Positions 51,716 through 60,305 of a DNA stretch of 64,000 nucleotides are shown piece after piece. The stretch's first letter is position 1, and each line of letters starts with the position of its first letter. The position numbers and the translations under genes are program-made. The notes beneath the pieces are model-generated. The model was not told the DNA's origin, searched no databases, and saw only the letters and a list, made by a program, of their open reading frames with translations. The stretch spans positions 1 to 64,000 of the forward strand of contig CAYYCX010000006.1 in NCBI GenBank assembly GCA_964470455.1, read 5' to 3'. Source of the DNA: JAWXBM01 sp964470455 (GTDB taxonomy: Bacteria; Pseudomonadota; Gammaproteobacteria; Xanthomonadales; SZUA-36).

Positions 51716-53878
51716 ATGAGCAAAGAAATCCGCCACGGCATTTGCCGCTTCTGTCACGCCATGTGCTCGATGAAAGTCACGCTCGAGCACGGGCGCATCA
51801 CCCACCTGATCGGCGACAAGGACAATCCGGTCTTTCACGGCTACAGCTGTATCAAGGGCCGCAACTTCCATGAGTTCCATTACTCGCCTGATCGCATCAC
51901 GCGGCCGCAGAAACGGCAGGCGGATGGCAGTTTCGCGGCCATCTCCATGGATGCCGCGCTTGGCGAGATCGGCGCAAAGGTGCAGGCCATCATCGATGAG
52001 CACGGGCCGCGGTCGGTGGCCATGTATACCGGAACCTTCAGCCACTTCTGCCCGGGCGGCGTAATGGCGCGGCATGGTTTCATGGACGCCATCGGTTCGC
52101 CCATGCGTTTCTCCAACGCCACCATCGACCAGCCGGGCAAACCCATTGCCATGGCCCTGCATGGCCGCTGGGGCGCCGGGCCGCAGCCGTTCGAAACCGC
52201 CGATGTCTGCCTGGTGGTGGGCGCCAACCCGCTGGTGTCGATGTGGGGTGGCATCCCGCCGTTCAACCCGGCCAAGCGGTTGCATGATGCCCGGCAGCGC
52301 GGCCTAAGGCTGATCGTGATCGACCCGCGGCGCACCGAAACCGCCCGCAAGGCGGACCTGCACCTGCAAAGCCTGCCGGGATTCGATGCCGCCATCCTGG
52401 CCAGCATGATCCGGGTCATCATCGGCCAGCGGCTGTTTGACCAGGAGTTCGTTGCCACCGAGGCCGAAGGTCTGGATGCCCTGGCCGAAGCCGTCGAGCC
52501 GTTTGAACCGGCACGCGTTGAACAGGCGGCCGGCCTGCAACCGGGGCAGATCGAGGCGGCGGCACGCATGTTTGCCGAAGCCAAACGCGGCATCGCCACC
52601 GGCGGCACCGGTTCCAACATGGCGCCACATGGCACGGTGATGGAGTACCTGATTCTCTGTCTCAACACCCTGTGCGGCCGCTGGCTGCGGGCCGGAGAGA
52701 CCATTCCCAACAAGGGCGTGCTGTATCGCATGTACACCGGCCATGCGCGGGCCGAGAAACCGCGGCCCGGATTCGGCTTCGGTGAGAAACTGCGGGTGCG
52801 CGGCCTGGCCGACACCGCAGCCGGATTGCCCACGGCGGCACTGGCCGATGAGATCCTCACACCGGGTGAGGGCCAGGTGAAAGCCCTGTTCGTGGTCGGC
52901 GGCAATCCGCTGGCGAACTGGCCCAACCGCCTGAAAGTGGAACAGGCGCTGGAATCGCTGGACCTGCTGGTGTGCATCGATCCGCAATTCTCGGCCACGG
53001 CGCAGCACGCCGATTACGTCATCGGACCCATGTTCGGTTACGAACTGCCGGCCACTTCATTCGCCAGCGAAGGCATTACGTACTACGGCCTGTCGCTGGG
53101 CGTGCCGGAGCCTTTTGCCCAGTACCAGCCGGCGCTGATCGAGCCGCCGGCCAACAGCGAAGTGATCGAGGACTGGCGGTTCTTCTACGAACTGGCGCGG
53201 CGCATGGGCCTGAGCCTGGGTTACTTTGGCCATGCCTTTGACATGGACGATGCGCCCACCACCGATGAGTTGCTGGAAACCTTTCTCAAGCGCAGCCCGG
53301 TGCCGCTGGAAGAAATCAAGAAGCACGAGGCGGGCGGCCTGTTTCCACAGCAATCCGGCCCGGCGACGGCAAAAGAGCCCGACTGGCCATTCCGCCTGCA
53401 ATTGGCTCATCCTGAAATGCTGAAGGAACTGGCGATTGCCGAAGCCGAACTGGGCCAGCCTTCCCACCTGGCGCGCAGCGTTGCATCGCTGGATGGCCTG
53501 AAGTTGCTACTGGTCAGCCGGCGGCAGCATGAGGTCTACAATTCGGTGGGTCACAACCTGCCGGCGCTCAGGCGGAAGCTGCCCTACAACCCGGTGTACC
53601 TGCACCCGGATGATGCGGCCCTGCTGGGCGTGGCGGACGGTGATCGTGTCAGCATTGCCAGCGCGCGGGCGGAAGTGTTCGGCCAGGCCGAACTGGCCGA
53701 TGACCTGCGCCCCGGCGTGGTGTCGGTGGCGCATGGCTTCCCCAACCAGCGCGGGCTTTCAAAGGCAAGCCCGGGCACCAGTGTTTCAGCGCTGCTGGAC
53801 GATGAGGTGGATTACGACCCCATCAGCGGCCTGCCGCTGATGAGTGCCGTGCCGGTCAGCGTGCGGGCCTGCCAGTAA
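51716..53878 (+). CDS. Molybdopterin-dependent oxidoreductase (DMSO reductase superfamily)
   Basis: 720 aa from the ATG at 51716, with GGGAGG upstream; the frame is open further left only through the tandem repeat. Cys10-Cys13-Cys17 and Cys45 form the N-terminal 4Fe-4S site. The Mo-bisPGD domain runs through VGANPLVSMWGGIPPFNPAK, LIVIDPRRTETARKADLHLQ, ATGGTGSNMAPHGT and the C-terminal cap (PDDAALLGVADGDRVSIASA). No Tat signal is present, so it is cytoplasmic. No partner Fe-S or membrane subunit is encoded nearby. Soluble relatives include formate-dehydrogenase-like and hydroxylating enzymes; substrate unknown. Confidence 0.9.
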   Translation: MSKEIRHGICRFCHAMCSMKVTLEHGRITHLIGDKDNPVFHGYSCIKGRNFHEFHYSPDRITRPQKRQADGSFAAISMDAALGEIGAKVQAIIDEHGPRSVAMYTGTFSHFCPGGVMARHGFMDAIGSPMRFSNATIDQPGKPIAMALHGRWGAGPQPFETADVCLVVGANPLVSMWGGIPPFNPAKRLHDARQRGLRLIVIDPRRTETARKADLHLQSLPGFDAAILASMIRVIIGQRLFDQEFVATEAEGLDALAEAVEPFEPARVEQAAGLQPGQIEAAARMFAEAKRGIATGGTGSNMAPHGTVMEYLILCLNTLCGRWLRAGETIPNKGVLYRMYTGHARAEKPRPGFGFGEKLRVRGLADTAAGLPTAALADEILTPGEGQVKALFVVGGNPLANWPNRLKVEQALESLDLLVCIDPQFSATAQHADYVIGPMFGYELPATSFASEGITYYGLSLGVPEPFAQYQPALIEPPANSEVIEDWRFFYELARRMGLSLGYFGHAFDMDDAPTTDELLETFLKRSPVPLEEIKKHEAGGLFPQQSGPATAKEPDWPFRLQLAHPEMLKELAIAEAELGQPSHLARSVASLDGLKLLLVSRRQHEVYNSVGHNLPALRRKLPYNPVYLHPDDAALLGVADGDRVSIASARAEVFGQAELADDLRPGVVSVAHGFPNQRGLSKASPGTSVSALLDDEVDYDPISGLPLMSAVPVSVRACQ

Positions 53879-53968
53879 TCGTTCGGGTCAGTACGCGTTC
53901 TGGTTGATGCGCGTTCCGGTGAGTACGCTTGGTGGTGGGCACGCGTTGGGGCCAGCCAGGCTAACGGG

Positions 53969-54820
53969 TCAGTGAGCGCTTCCACGCGAGGTGTGTTCGT
54001 GGGCAATCCGCCACTGGCCATCCGCCTGATGCTTCCACACATGGGTGAAACTGCCATCCACGGTTTCAGCGGGAAACACGTGGGTGAACTGGCCGCTTGA
54101 GATCACCGTATCGGGGCCGATCTGGCGAATCACCACATCCCTGGCGGTGAAATCACCCATGGCCTCATCGGTGCTCCAGGCGCCGCGGAACATCTCCGCC
54201 ATGGCGTTCCAGCCGCGTACCGACTGGTTGCCGAACATGATCGAGAGATCTGCGGAATTCCAGTAGGACGCCAGATACCCTTCCATGTCGCCCGCATTCC
54301 AGTCAGATTGCAGGTTGTCGGTGAGGTCACGAATGGCCTGTTCGGTTTGCGCCGCCCTGGCGGCCAGCACATCATCCGTGGTCAGCGCTTCAGCCAACTG
54401 GTGATGGTCGTAGTATTCACGCCACTCGGTCACCAGTCCGTCATTGATTTCCAGCACGCCCGCCACCGGCACGCGCGAATGCTTGCCGTTGTAGACGAAG
54501 TCATCCACCCGCTCCATCACCACCGCGCCATCGATGATGCCGATGCGGGCCAGCTGCAACTCAATGCGCTCCACGCCGGGCGTGAAACGTGAGAACCGCT
54601 GGCGGATGTTGTCACGCCCCACTACCGGCTCGCTCATCATGCTGTGCATCACCGCGTCTTCGGAAAACAGGGCGTACACGGCCTCCCAGTCCACCCGGTT
54701 CCAGGCATCCACCATTTTTTGCGCGGTGGCGAGTTTTTCTTCATCGGTGTCGGCATGAACGGGCAGCGTAAAAAGCGCGCTGGCAAGCGCCAGTAAAAGG
54801 ATGCGGGTTCTGTATTTCAC
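53969..54820 (-). CDS. Secreted protein with two NTF2-like (SnoaL/DUF4440) domains
   Basis: 283 aa. A signal peptide (MKYRTRILLLALASALFTLP, cut near VHADTD) precedes two NTF2-like domains: about 28-140 (QKMVDAWNRVDWEAVYALFS, limonene-epoxide-hydrolase/SnoaL style) and about 160-280 (DLTDNLQSDWNAGDMEGYLA, SFTHVWKHQADGQWRIAHEH, DUF4440 style). Each is usually a separate protein. A function as isomerase or hydrolase of small hydrophobic compounds is possible but unproven. It diverges from the MFS gene. Confidence 0.82.
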   Translation of the reverse strand: MKYRTRILLLALASALFTLPVHADTDEEKLATAQKMVDAWNRVDWEAVYALFSEDAVMHSMMSEPVVGRDNIRQRFSRFTPGVERIELQLARIGIIDGAVVMERVDDFVYNGKHSRVPVAGVLEINDGLVTEWREYYDHHQLAEALTTDDVLAARAAQTEQAIRDLTDNLQSDWNAGDMEGYLASYWNSADLSIMFGNQSVRGWNAMAEMFRGAWSTDEAMGDFTARDVVIRQIGPDTVISSGQFTHVFPAETVDGSFTHVWKHQADGQWRIAHEHTSRGSAH

Positions 54821-54965
54821 TTGCGTCTCCGGTGCGTGCGCACATGTTGATGCGCGGCGGTTGTTTTAACTTGCATAACAAGACTTTTCAACCTAGTCTA
54901 GGACAGTGATCCCGGCCGTTCAAGACCTGTTGTCACCCACCGCCCACCAGGAAAGCGACAAGACA

Positions 54966-56342
54966 GTGGAATCAAAGCCTGACAATCCCGCAAACGCAGC
55001 AGCCGGCACGGAAACTCCCTGGCCGAAACCCGTATACGCCTGGTACGTGGTCGGGATACTGATGCTGGCCTATACCAACTCCTTCATCGACCGCCAGATC
55101 ATCAGCCTGCTGATCGAGCCCATCAAGCGCGACCTGCAGATCAACGACACCCAGGTCAGCCTGCTGGCCGGCATCGCCTTCACGATTTTCTACACGCTGA
55201 TGGGCGTGCCCATCGCCCGCCTGTCCGACCAGAAAAGCCGCCGCACCATCATCATCATCGGCATCACCTTCTGGAGCCTGATGACGGCCGCCTGCGGTTC
55301 CGCCAAGCAGTACTGGCATCTGTTCCTGGCGCGTATGGGCGTGGGTGTCGGTGAGGCCACGCTGTCGCCGGCGGCCATGTCGATCATCTCCGACTACTTT
55401 CCGGTGCACAAGCTGGCCCGCGCCATCAGTGTGTATTCCATGGGCGTCTATTTCGGCGCCGGCCTGGCATTGATCATCGGCGGCTTCGTGGTTCAACTCG
55501 TGGCCCAGGCGGGCAACGTCACGCTGCCATTGCTGGGTGAGGTTTATCCCTGGCAACTGACATTTTTCGTGGTGGGCATCATGGGCCTGCCCATCATCCT
55601 GCTGCTGATGACGGTGAAAGAACCTCTGCGCCGCGGTGTTTCCAAAACCGTCACGCAATCACAGGCCAGTTCGATCGCCGAGCTGAAGAAATTCGTGCGC
55701 GCCAACCTGCGCACGCTGGTATTCCACTTCCTGGCGTTTTCGTTCATCGGCATCGGCATCATCGGCTACATGGTCTGGACGCCCACGCTGTTCATCCGCA
55801 CCTGGGGCTGGCAGGCTTCGGAAATCGGCTTTGTGTACGGCATCATCCTGTTCATCGGCGGCACCAGTGGCGTGTATGCCGGTGGTTTCCTGGCCGACTG
55901 GCTGCACAAACGCGGCCACTCCGACGCCATCCTGCGCTCGGCCTGCTACTGCGCCCTGCTCGGCATGCCGTTCACCGTGATTACACCTCTGGTTTCCAGC
56001 CCGGCCGTAGCCGTGGCATTGCTGGCCATTACCTCGTTCCTGCTGGCCATGCCGCAGGGCCTGCCAGCGGCGGCCCTGCAGGTGATTGCGCCCAATGCCC
56101 TGCGGGCGCAGCTCACGGCGCTGTATTTCCTGATCGGCAATTTCATCGCGCTGGGTGTCGGCCCTACAGTTTATGCGGTGGTGACTGACTATGTGTTTGC
56201 CGATCCCGCCAAGCTGCGGTATTCGATCTCGGTGGTGAGTGCCGTGGTCATGCCGCTGGGGGCCCTGTTCGGCTACCTGGCGCTGAAACCCTACCGCACC
56301 AGCGTGAGCCGGGCGCAGGAGATTGCGGCGGCGACAAGCTGA
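54966..56342 (+). CDS. MFS transporter (spinster-like)
   Basis: About 458 aa from the GTG at 54966 with an AGGAAAG site ten bases upstream; a GTG at 54906 would add 20 residues. Twelve membrane helices. The helix 2-3 loop GVPIARLSDQKSRRTIIIIG is the MFS motif A, and SFIDRQIISLLIEPIKRDLQ in helix 1 is typical of the spinster-type group. These export or import lipids, sugars or aromatic acids; context suggests an organic acid or aromatic product. It is followed by a REP-like array. Confidence 0.87.
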   Translation: MESKPDNPANAAAGTETPWPKPVYAWYVVGILMLAYTNSFIDRQIISLLIEPIKRDLQINDTQVSLLAGIAFTIFYTLMGVPIARLSDQKSRRTIIIIGITFWSLMTAACGSAKQYWHLFLARMGVGVGEATLSPAAMSIISDYFPVHKLARAISVYSMGVYFGAGLALIIGGFVVQLVAQAGNVTLPLLGEVYPWQLTFFVVGIMGLPIILLLMTVKEPLRRGVSKTVTQSQASSIAELKKFVRANLRTLVFHFLAFSFIGIGIIGYMVWTPTLFIRTWGWQASEIGFVYGIILFIGGTSGVYAGGFLADWLHKRGHSDAILRSACYCALLGMPFTVITPLVSSPAVAVALLAITSFLLAMPQGLPAAALQVIAPNALRAQLTALYFLIGNFIALGVGPTVYAVVTDYVFADPAKLRYSISVVSAVVMPLGALFGYLALKPYRTSVSRAQEIAAATS

Positions 56343-56365
56343 ACCCGCTGTGGGAGGCAGCCCGC

Positions 56366-56596
56366 TGTAGGAGGCAGCCATGCTGCCGACAAAAGTCGCG
56401 AGCATGGCTCGCTCCCACAGCAAAGGTTGGCTCGCTGGCAAATGTAGGAGGCAGCCATGCTGCCGACATTCCACCCTTGAGTCGCGAGCGTGGCTCGCTC
56501 CTGCACTGTAGGAGGCAGCCACGCTGCCGACATTCCACCCTTGAGTCGCGAGCGTGGCTCGCTCCTACACTGTAGGAGGCAGCCATGCTGCCGACA
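56366..56596. repeat. REP-like array: tandem 64-bp units with paired palindromic halves
   Basis: Unit = TGTAGGAGGCAGCCATGCTG...CCGACA followed by GTCGCGAGCGTGGCTCGCTC..., each half able to form a hairpin. Copies: 56366-56420 (shorter spacer), 56443-56506, 56507-56570 and a final half at 56571-56596. The two central 64-bp units differ at only about two positions. It fills the gap after the MFS gene, where BIME-type repeats often affect mRNA ends. Confidence 0.88.
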
Positions 56597-56675
56597 TGGC
56601 CATCGCAAGCACAGCAAACGGGTCTGGGCTATGCTCTGGTTTTGTTGCTGCGGGATTAACAGGAAGGACCATCCC

Positions 56676-57704
56676 ATGCGTCACCCACATTCATCATGGC
56701 TGCCCAGGCCGCTTGCCTGCCTGCCGCTTGCCTGCATGCTGCTCTGGTTCATGGCCATACCCGCCCATGCGCAGGAAAGCGGGGTATCACCCTCCTGGAC
56801 CAGCGTGACCGTGGGGGTAGCCGACCTCGACCGGGCGCTGGAATTCTGGGCCGGCACGCTGGGATTTGACACGCTGGCCAGCGCGGACGGTGAGGATGCC
56901 GAGCTTGCAACCCTGTGGCGCATTCTTCCCGGGGACATCAAACGCCAGGCCCTGCTGGGCATGCCAGGTACTGCCAATGGCCACCTGCACCTGGTGGAAT
57001 TCAGCGAGCCGGGGCCCGCCGTACGCGAGGGCGCCAGAGTCACCGACCCCGGGCCGCAGAGCCTGGTGGTGTATGCACAGAACCTGAAACAGCGGGTCAA
57101 GGAGATGCAGGAAGCCGGGCTGGTGTTTTACAGCGCCGAGCCGGTTGAAGCCAGCCAGGCCGATGGCATCCAGCAGAGCGAAATCCGGCTGGGCATCCAC
57201 GACGAAGTCAGCATGATACTGCGCGAGCTGCACGGCGCTGAGCTGGCCTTCAATGCGAAGGGCTTCAACGGCATTGCTGCGCTGGTCAACGTGGTGGAAT
57301 TTGCCCGGCCGGAAGCCGAATTCCTGGCCACGACACTGGACCAGTCACCGCTGGGCGAACGAACCATCGAGGGCGCCGCGCTCGAGCAGCTCATGGGCCT
57401 TGCCACTGGCGCGATCCTGCACAGCAGCAACTGGGGCGCCACAGCTGATTCGCCCGGCCAGATGCAACTGGATGACTACAGCCAGGTCTCGCGCGGCAGC
57501 GACCTGTATCCGGTGGCGGTGCCCACCCAGGTGGGCATCCTGCACGCCAGCTATGCCACTACCGATCTCGAGGCTTTGCAGCAACAGCTGCGCGCAGCCG
57601 GCTTCAACTACAGCGACCGCGAGTTTCGCGAGGTGATTTATGGCAGCGGCCGGTTCATCCGCATTCGCACGCCCTCGGGCATGAATTTCGAAGTGTTCGA
57701 ATAA
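56676..57704 (+). CDS. Secreted two-domain VOC (glyoxalase/bleomycin-resistance fold) protein
   Basis: 342 aa from the ATG at 56676, with AGGAAGGA seven bases upstream. A signal peptide (hydrophobic to about residue 33, cut near PAHAQE) is unusual for VOC proteins. Domain one spans about 40-165 (VTVGVADLDRALEFWAGTLG, GHLHLVEFSE) and domain two about 175-340 (NGIAALVNVVEF, GILHASYATTDLEALQQQLR, ending SGMNFEVFE). Metal-binding His/Glu of glyoxalase type are only partly visible. It may bind or convert a small compound in the periplasm. Confidence 0.82.
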   Translation: MRHPHSSWLPRPLACLPLACMLLWFMAIPAHAQESGVSPSWTSVTVGVADLDRALEFWAGTLGFDTLASADGEDAELATLWRILPGDIKRQALLGMPGTANGHLHLVEFSEPGPAVREGARVTDPGPQSLVVYAQNLKQRVKEMQEAGLVFYSAEPVEASQADGIQQSEIRLGIHDEVSMILRELHGAELAFNAKGFNGIAALVNVVEFARPEAEFLATTLDQSPLGERTIEGAALEQLMGLATGAILHSSNWGATADSPGQMQLDDYSQVSRGSDLYPVAVPTQVGILHASYATTDLEALQQQLRAAGFNYSDREFREVIYGSGRFIRIRTPSGMNFEVFE

Positions 57705-57706
57705 CC

Positions 57707-57907
57707 GTGTTTGCGCTCAGCGAAGTGGAACGGCATTGCCCCTATTGTGGCGAAGCCATCACCCTGCTGGTGGACGGCTCGGTGGAAGACAGCACCTACA
57801 CGGAAGACTGCAGCGTCTGCTGCCAGCCAATCCGCGTGCATGCCATCATCGGAGCGGATGGCGAGCCGGAACATGTCGAGCTGATGCGCGAGGATGAGAC
57901 CGGCTGA
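57707..57907 (+). CDS. CPXCG-motif small zinc-binding protein
   Basis: 66 aa, GTG start two bases after the VOC stop. Two pairs of cysteines, CPYCGE and CSVCCQP, make a small zinc ribbon, and VERHCPYCGEAITLLVDGSV is the family signature. Function unknown; the family is widespread in gammaproteobacteria. Probably read from the same transcript as the VOC gene. Confidence 0.88.
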   Translation: MFALSEVERHCPYCGEAITLLVDGSVEDSTYTEDCSVCCQPIRVHAIIGADGEPEHVELMREDETG

Positions 57908-57996
57908 TTTCCAGCCACCCGCCCTGAAACGATCCAGCCATTCGTGAATCTCCTGAACCCGCCCCGGATCATGGGTTGGGCGGATTCATGGCAGGC

Positions 57997-58386
57997 TCAA
58001 GCCGAACGCAACCGGGCTGTCACCTCAATCTCGATCTTCATGCGATCATCCAGCAAGCCCGCGACAATCATCGTGGCAGCCGGCCGCACCTCTTCCAGGT
58101 ATTTCCGGATCACTGGCCAGCACGGCTCGAAGTCTTCGCGCCGCGGCAGGATGTAATGCACCCGCACGATTCCAGCGAGGCTGCTGCCCGCGGCCTTCAG
58201 GGCGGATTCGATATTGCGGAAGCATTGCTCCGCCTGTTCCACCACGTCGCTTGAGATGGTCATGGTGCTGTAGTCATAACCGGTGGTGCCGGACACAAAC
58301 ACGTAATCGCCATCCACCACGGCGCGCGAATAGGCAACCTTCTGCTCGAATTCGGATCCGCTGGAGATCAGCCGGTGATTGGACAC
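57997..58386 (-). CDS. RidA family protein (reactive imine/enamine deaminase-like)
   Basis: 129 aa, GTG start. Core motifs SRAVVDGDYVFVSGTTGYDY, AEQCFRNIESALKAAGSSLA and the conserved Arg in EVRPAATMIVAGL followed by EIEVTA fit RidA. Archetypal members hydrolyse 2-aminoacrylate and similar imines; several YjgF subgroups lack this activity. It is a single gene 19 bases downstream of the collagen-like gene's neighbour region and reads on the opposite strand to the CPXCG gene. Confidence 0.87.
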   Translation of the reverse strand: MSNHRLISSGSEFEQKVAYSRAVVDGDYVFVSGTTGYDYSTMTISSDVVEQAEQCFRNIESALKAAGSSLAGIVRVHYILPRREDFEPCWPVIRKYLEEVRPAATMIVAGLLDDRMKIEIEVTARLRSA

Positions 58387-58404
58387 GATGGTTTCAGGCC
58401 ATGG

Positions 58405-60015
58405 TCAGGCAACCGGACGCCACTGGGCGCCAGCAGCCGAAACGCTTTGCACGCGGAAATCACCGCGGTCGACACTCCGCGACGGTAACGCTTCACGGGC
58501 AATCAGCCGGTTCACATACCAGCGGATTTCATCCGGCTTCATCGGCTGTTCGGCCAGGCGCAGGCCGGTGAACAGGTGCCCGGGAATGTCGGCGAAATCC
58601 TCTCTCGCATGCAACCGGCGTTCATCACGCACGTAGCGCATGTTCTCGATGGCATACAGGTTGCTGAGCCGGCAACTGGTGAGGATGGAATTGGCGAACA
58701 GGTTCAGGTGGTGATCAGTGATGACGTTGTAGTAAGCCACCGGTTCACGCACCACGCGCCGGGCAACGAGCGTGATTTCTTCACCGTGGTGGTTGACCGT
58801 CGTGGTTCCAAGTGGCGTTTCGTCCGACATCGGGTAGCTGAAGCGGCCCGTATCCTTGTTGAAAATCCGGTGCTGCACGATGGTTCGCAGAACCGAGCCG
58901 TCACTGAATTCCAGTTCGTTGAAGCTGTGGGTAAAGCCGCGCTGCATGATCCAGACCGGTGGAGCGGAAGTGAATTCGCCACGGTCAAAGTCCCACACGC
59001 GCAGGCGGTCCTGGTGAGTCACATCCTCAATTCTCTTGGCGCTGCCGTCATGCAGGGTTACCCGGGTTCCCGCAGCCAGGCAGATGCCGGTTACGCCATT
59101 GCCAGGCTCGGAGAATTCGGTGCCGCAAGGCGTTACCGCGAAGCCGACCCCGGTAAAGGCCCTCTGGGCAATGAAGTTATTGAAACTTTCGGTTTGCTGG
59201 CCGGGGTTCGCCGCACCCAGGAAATAAAGGTTCGCGGTTTCGTTGTCAAAGTTTTCGTAGGTGAACAACATGCCCCTCTGCAGAATGGGAAGAGTGGTAG
59301 TGACCGTGTAAGTGCATGCACCATAGCCGCTGCCGCCTTCCCGTTCCGTACAGGAATCAATCACCACCGTCGGCAGGTCAAAGGGGCACAGATCGCTGGC
59401 CGAGGGCCCGGTAACACCCTGCGGGCCAGCCGGGCCTTGCGGGCCGGTGTCACCTTGAGGACCCGTCAAACCAGCCGGCCCAGTGTTACCCTGGATACCC
59501 TGGGTGCCCTGGGGGCCGGTGGCCCCCTGCGGGCCAGCCTCACCCTGGAAGCCCGGCGCACCGGGCGCGCCCTGGGGTCCTTCAGTTCCCTGCGGTCCCT
59601 GCACACCCTGCGGGCCAGTCACACCCTGTGGCCCTTCCAGGCCCTGCGGCCCTGTTATACCCGCTTGTCCTTCTGGACCCTGTGGGCCTTGCACCCCTTG
59701 CGGACCCTGGGGGCCCTGAACACCCTGCGGGCCGGTTGCGCCTGCGGGCCCGGTTACGCCCTGCGGCCCCGTTGCGCCCTGCGGGCCGGTCGCCCCTGCC
59801 GGTACTTCGGCGCACTGCCCCAGTTCGCCGGTCGCGCCACCGGCGCCGTCCGAGAAGCACACCGACCGGTCGAACTCTGGCGCGCTGTCCAGGTTGGTGA
59901 TCACCACACCTTCCCCTGCGCCTGGGTTGAGTTCAATGTCAGCCTGCAGCGCGGAAACTGCTGTGCCGAGCGCAATGGAAACAGCCAATGACAATTTACG
60001 TACAGGTGATTTCAT
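58405..60015 (-). CDS. Secreted collagen-like protein with C-terminal Hint domain
   Basis: 536 aa from the ATG at 60015, with a signal peptide (about 1-24). Residues 74-205 are 44 uninterrupted Gly-X-Y triplets, mostly GPQ/GAT/GVT, which should form a triple helix. A Cys-containing globular part (about 206-310) follows. At Cys312 begins a Hint (Hedgehog/intein) domain: CLAAGTRVTLHDGSAKRIED, then TIVQH at 378-382 and the terminal HHLNLFANSILTSC. The usual final His-Asn pair is absent, so splicing is unlikely, but N-terminal cleavage at Cys312 is possible. A GC-rich stem-loop (60049-60067) lies in its leader. Probable surface structure protein. Confidence 0.85.
   Translation of the reverse strand: MKSPVRKLSLAVSIALGTAVSALQADIELNPGAGEGVVITNLDSAPEFDRSVCFSDGAGGATGELGQCAEVPAGATGPQGATGPQGVTGPAGATGPQGVQGPQGPQGVQGPQGPEGQAGITGPQGLEGPQGVTGPQGVQGPQGTEGPQGAPGAPGFQGEAGPQGATGPQGTQGIQGNTGPAGLTGPQGDTGPQGPAGPQGVTGPSASDLCPFDLPTVVIDSCTEREGGSGYGACTYTVTTTLPILQRGMLFTYENFDNETANLYFLGAANPGQQTESFNNFIAQRAFTGVGFAVTPCGTEFSEPGNGVTGICLAAGTRVTLHDGSAKRIEDVTHQDRLRVWDFDRGEFTSAPPVWIMQRGFTHSFNELEFSDGSVLRTIVQHRIFNKDTGRFSYPMSDETPLGTTTVNHHGEEITLVARRVVREPVAYYNVITDHHLNLFANSILTSCRLSNLYAIENMRYVRDERRLHAREDFADIPGHLFTGLRLAEQPMKPDEIRWYVNRLIAREALPSRSVDRGDFRVQSVSAAGAQWRPVA
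59401..59796 (-). repeat. Collagen-like triplet-coding repeat
   Basis: 396 bases encode 44 consecutive Gly-X-Y triplets. The degenerate 9-base units repeat GGC-CCG-CAG type codons. Length variation by slippage is likely between strains. Confidence 0.9.
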
Positions 60016-60305
60016 GCGAGCTTCCTGGTCAGGTATACGGGTTGGATTCCGCTGCGCAAGGCAGCGGGCAAGGCAAAACATCGGCAAGCGGAACAGACGC
60101 CCTTGGCATGCGAAGCCCCTTCAAATCCGGATGAGGGTCCAGTATAGCCAACACCGGCGCGAATCACACAACAGTGCGGTCATTCGTTGCCATCAGGAGA
60201 TTCAGGGCTTATCCGGCTTCGGCCGGCCGGGTTGGAATCACCGCAATACGTTCATGACAACGTGCTCCGGGCGAAGCTGATCGGTGTAGCTGAAAGGTGA
60301 ATCAT
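60016..60305. promoter_or_regulatory. Intergenic region between sugar kinase and collagen-like genes
   Basis: About 290 bases without a gene. A 7-bp stem (CCGCTGC at 60049-60055, GCAGCGG at 60061-60067) lies in the collagen gene leader. AAGGTGAAT-C-ATTCACCTT at 60294-60312 overlaps the kinase stop codon and could be a weak transcript-end hairpin. No clear promoter seen. Confidence 0.4.

Noticed and set aside
56366..56596. Possible CRISPR array
   Set aside because: The repeated units are contiguous 64-bp palindromic pairs with no unique spacers; this is REP-like.
58576..59991. A 471-codon plus-strand frame opposite the collagen-like gene
   Set aside because: It mirrors the repeat of the true gene; the minus strand shows a signal peptide, Gly-X-Y triplets and a Hint domain.
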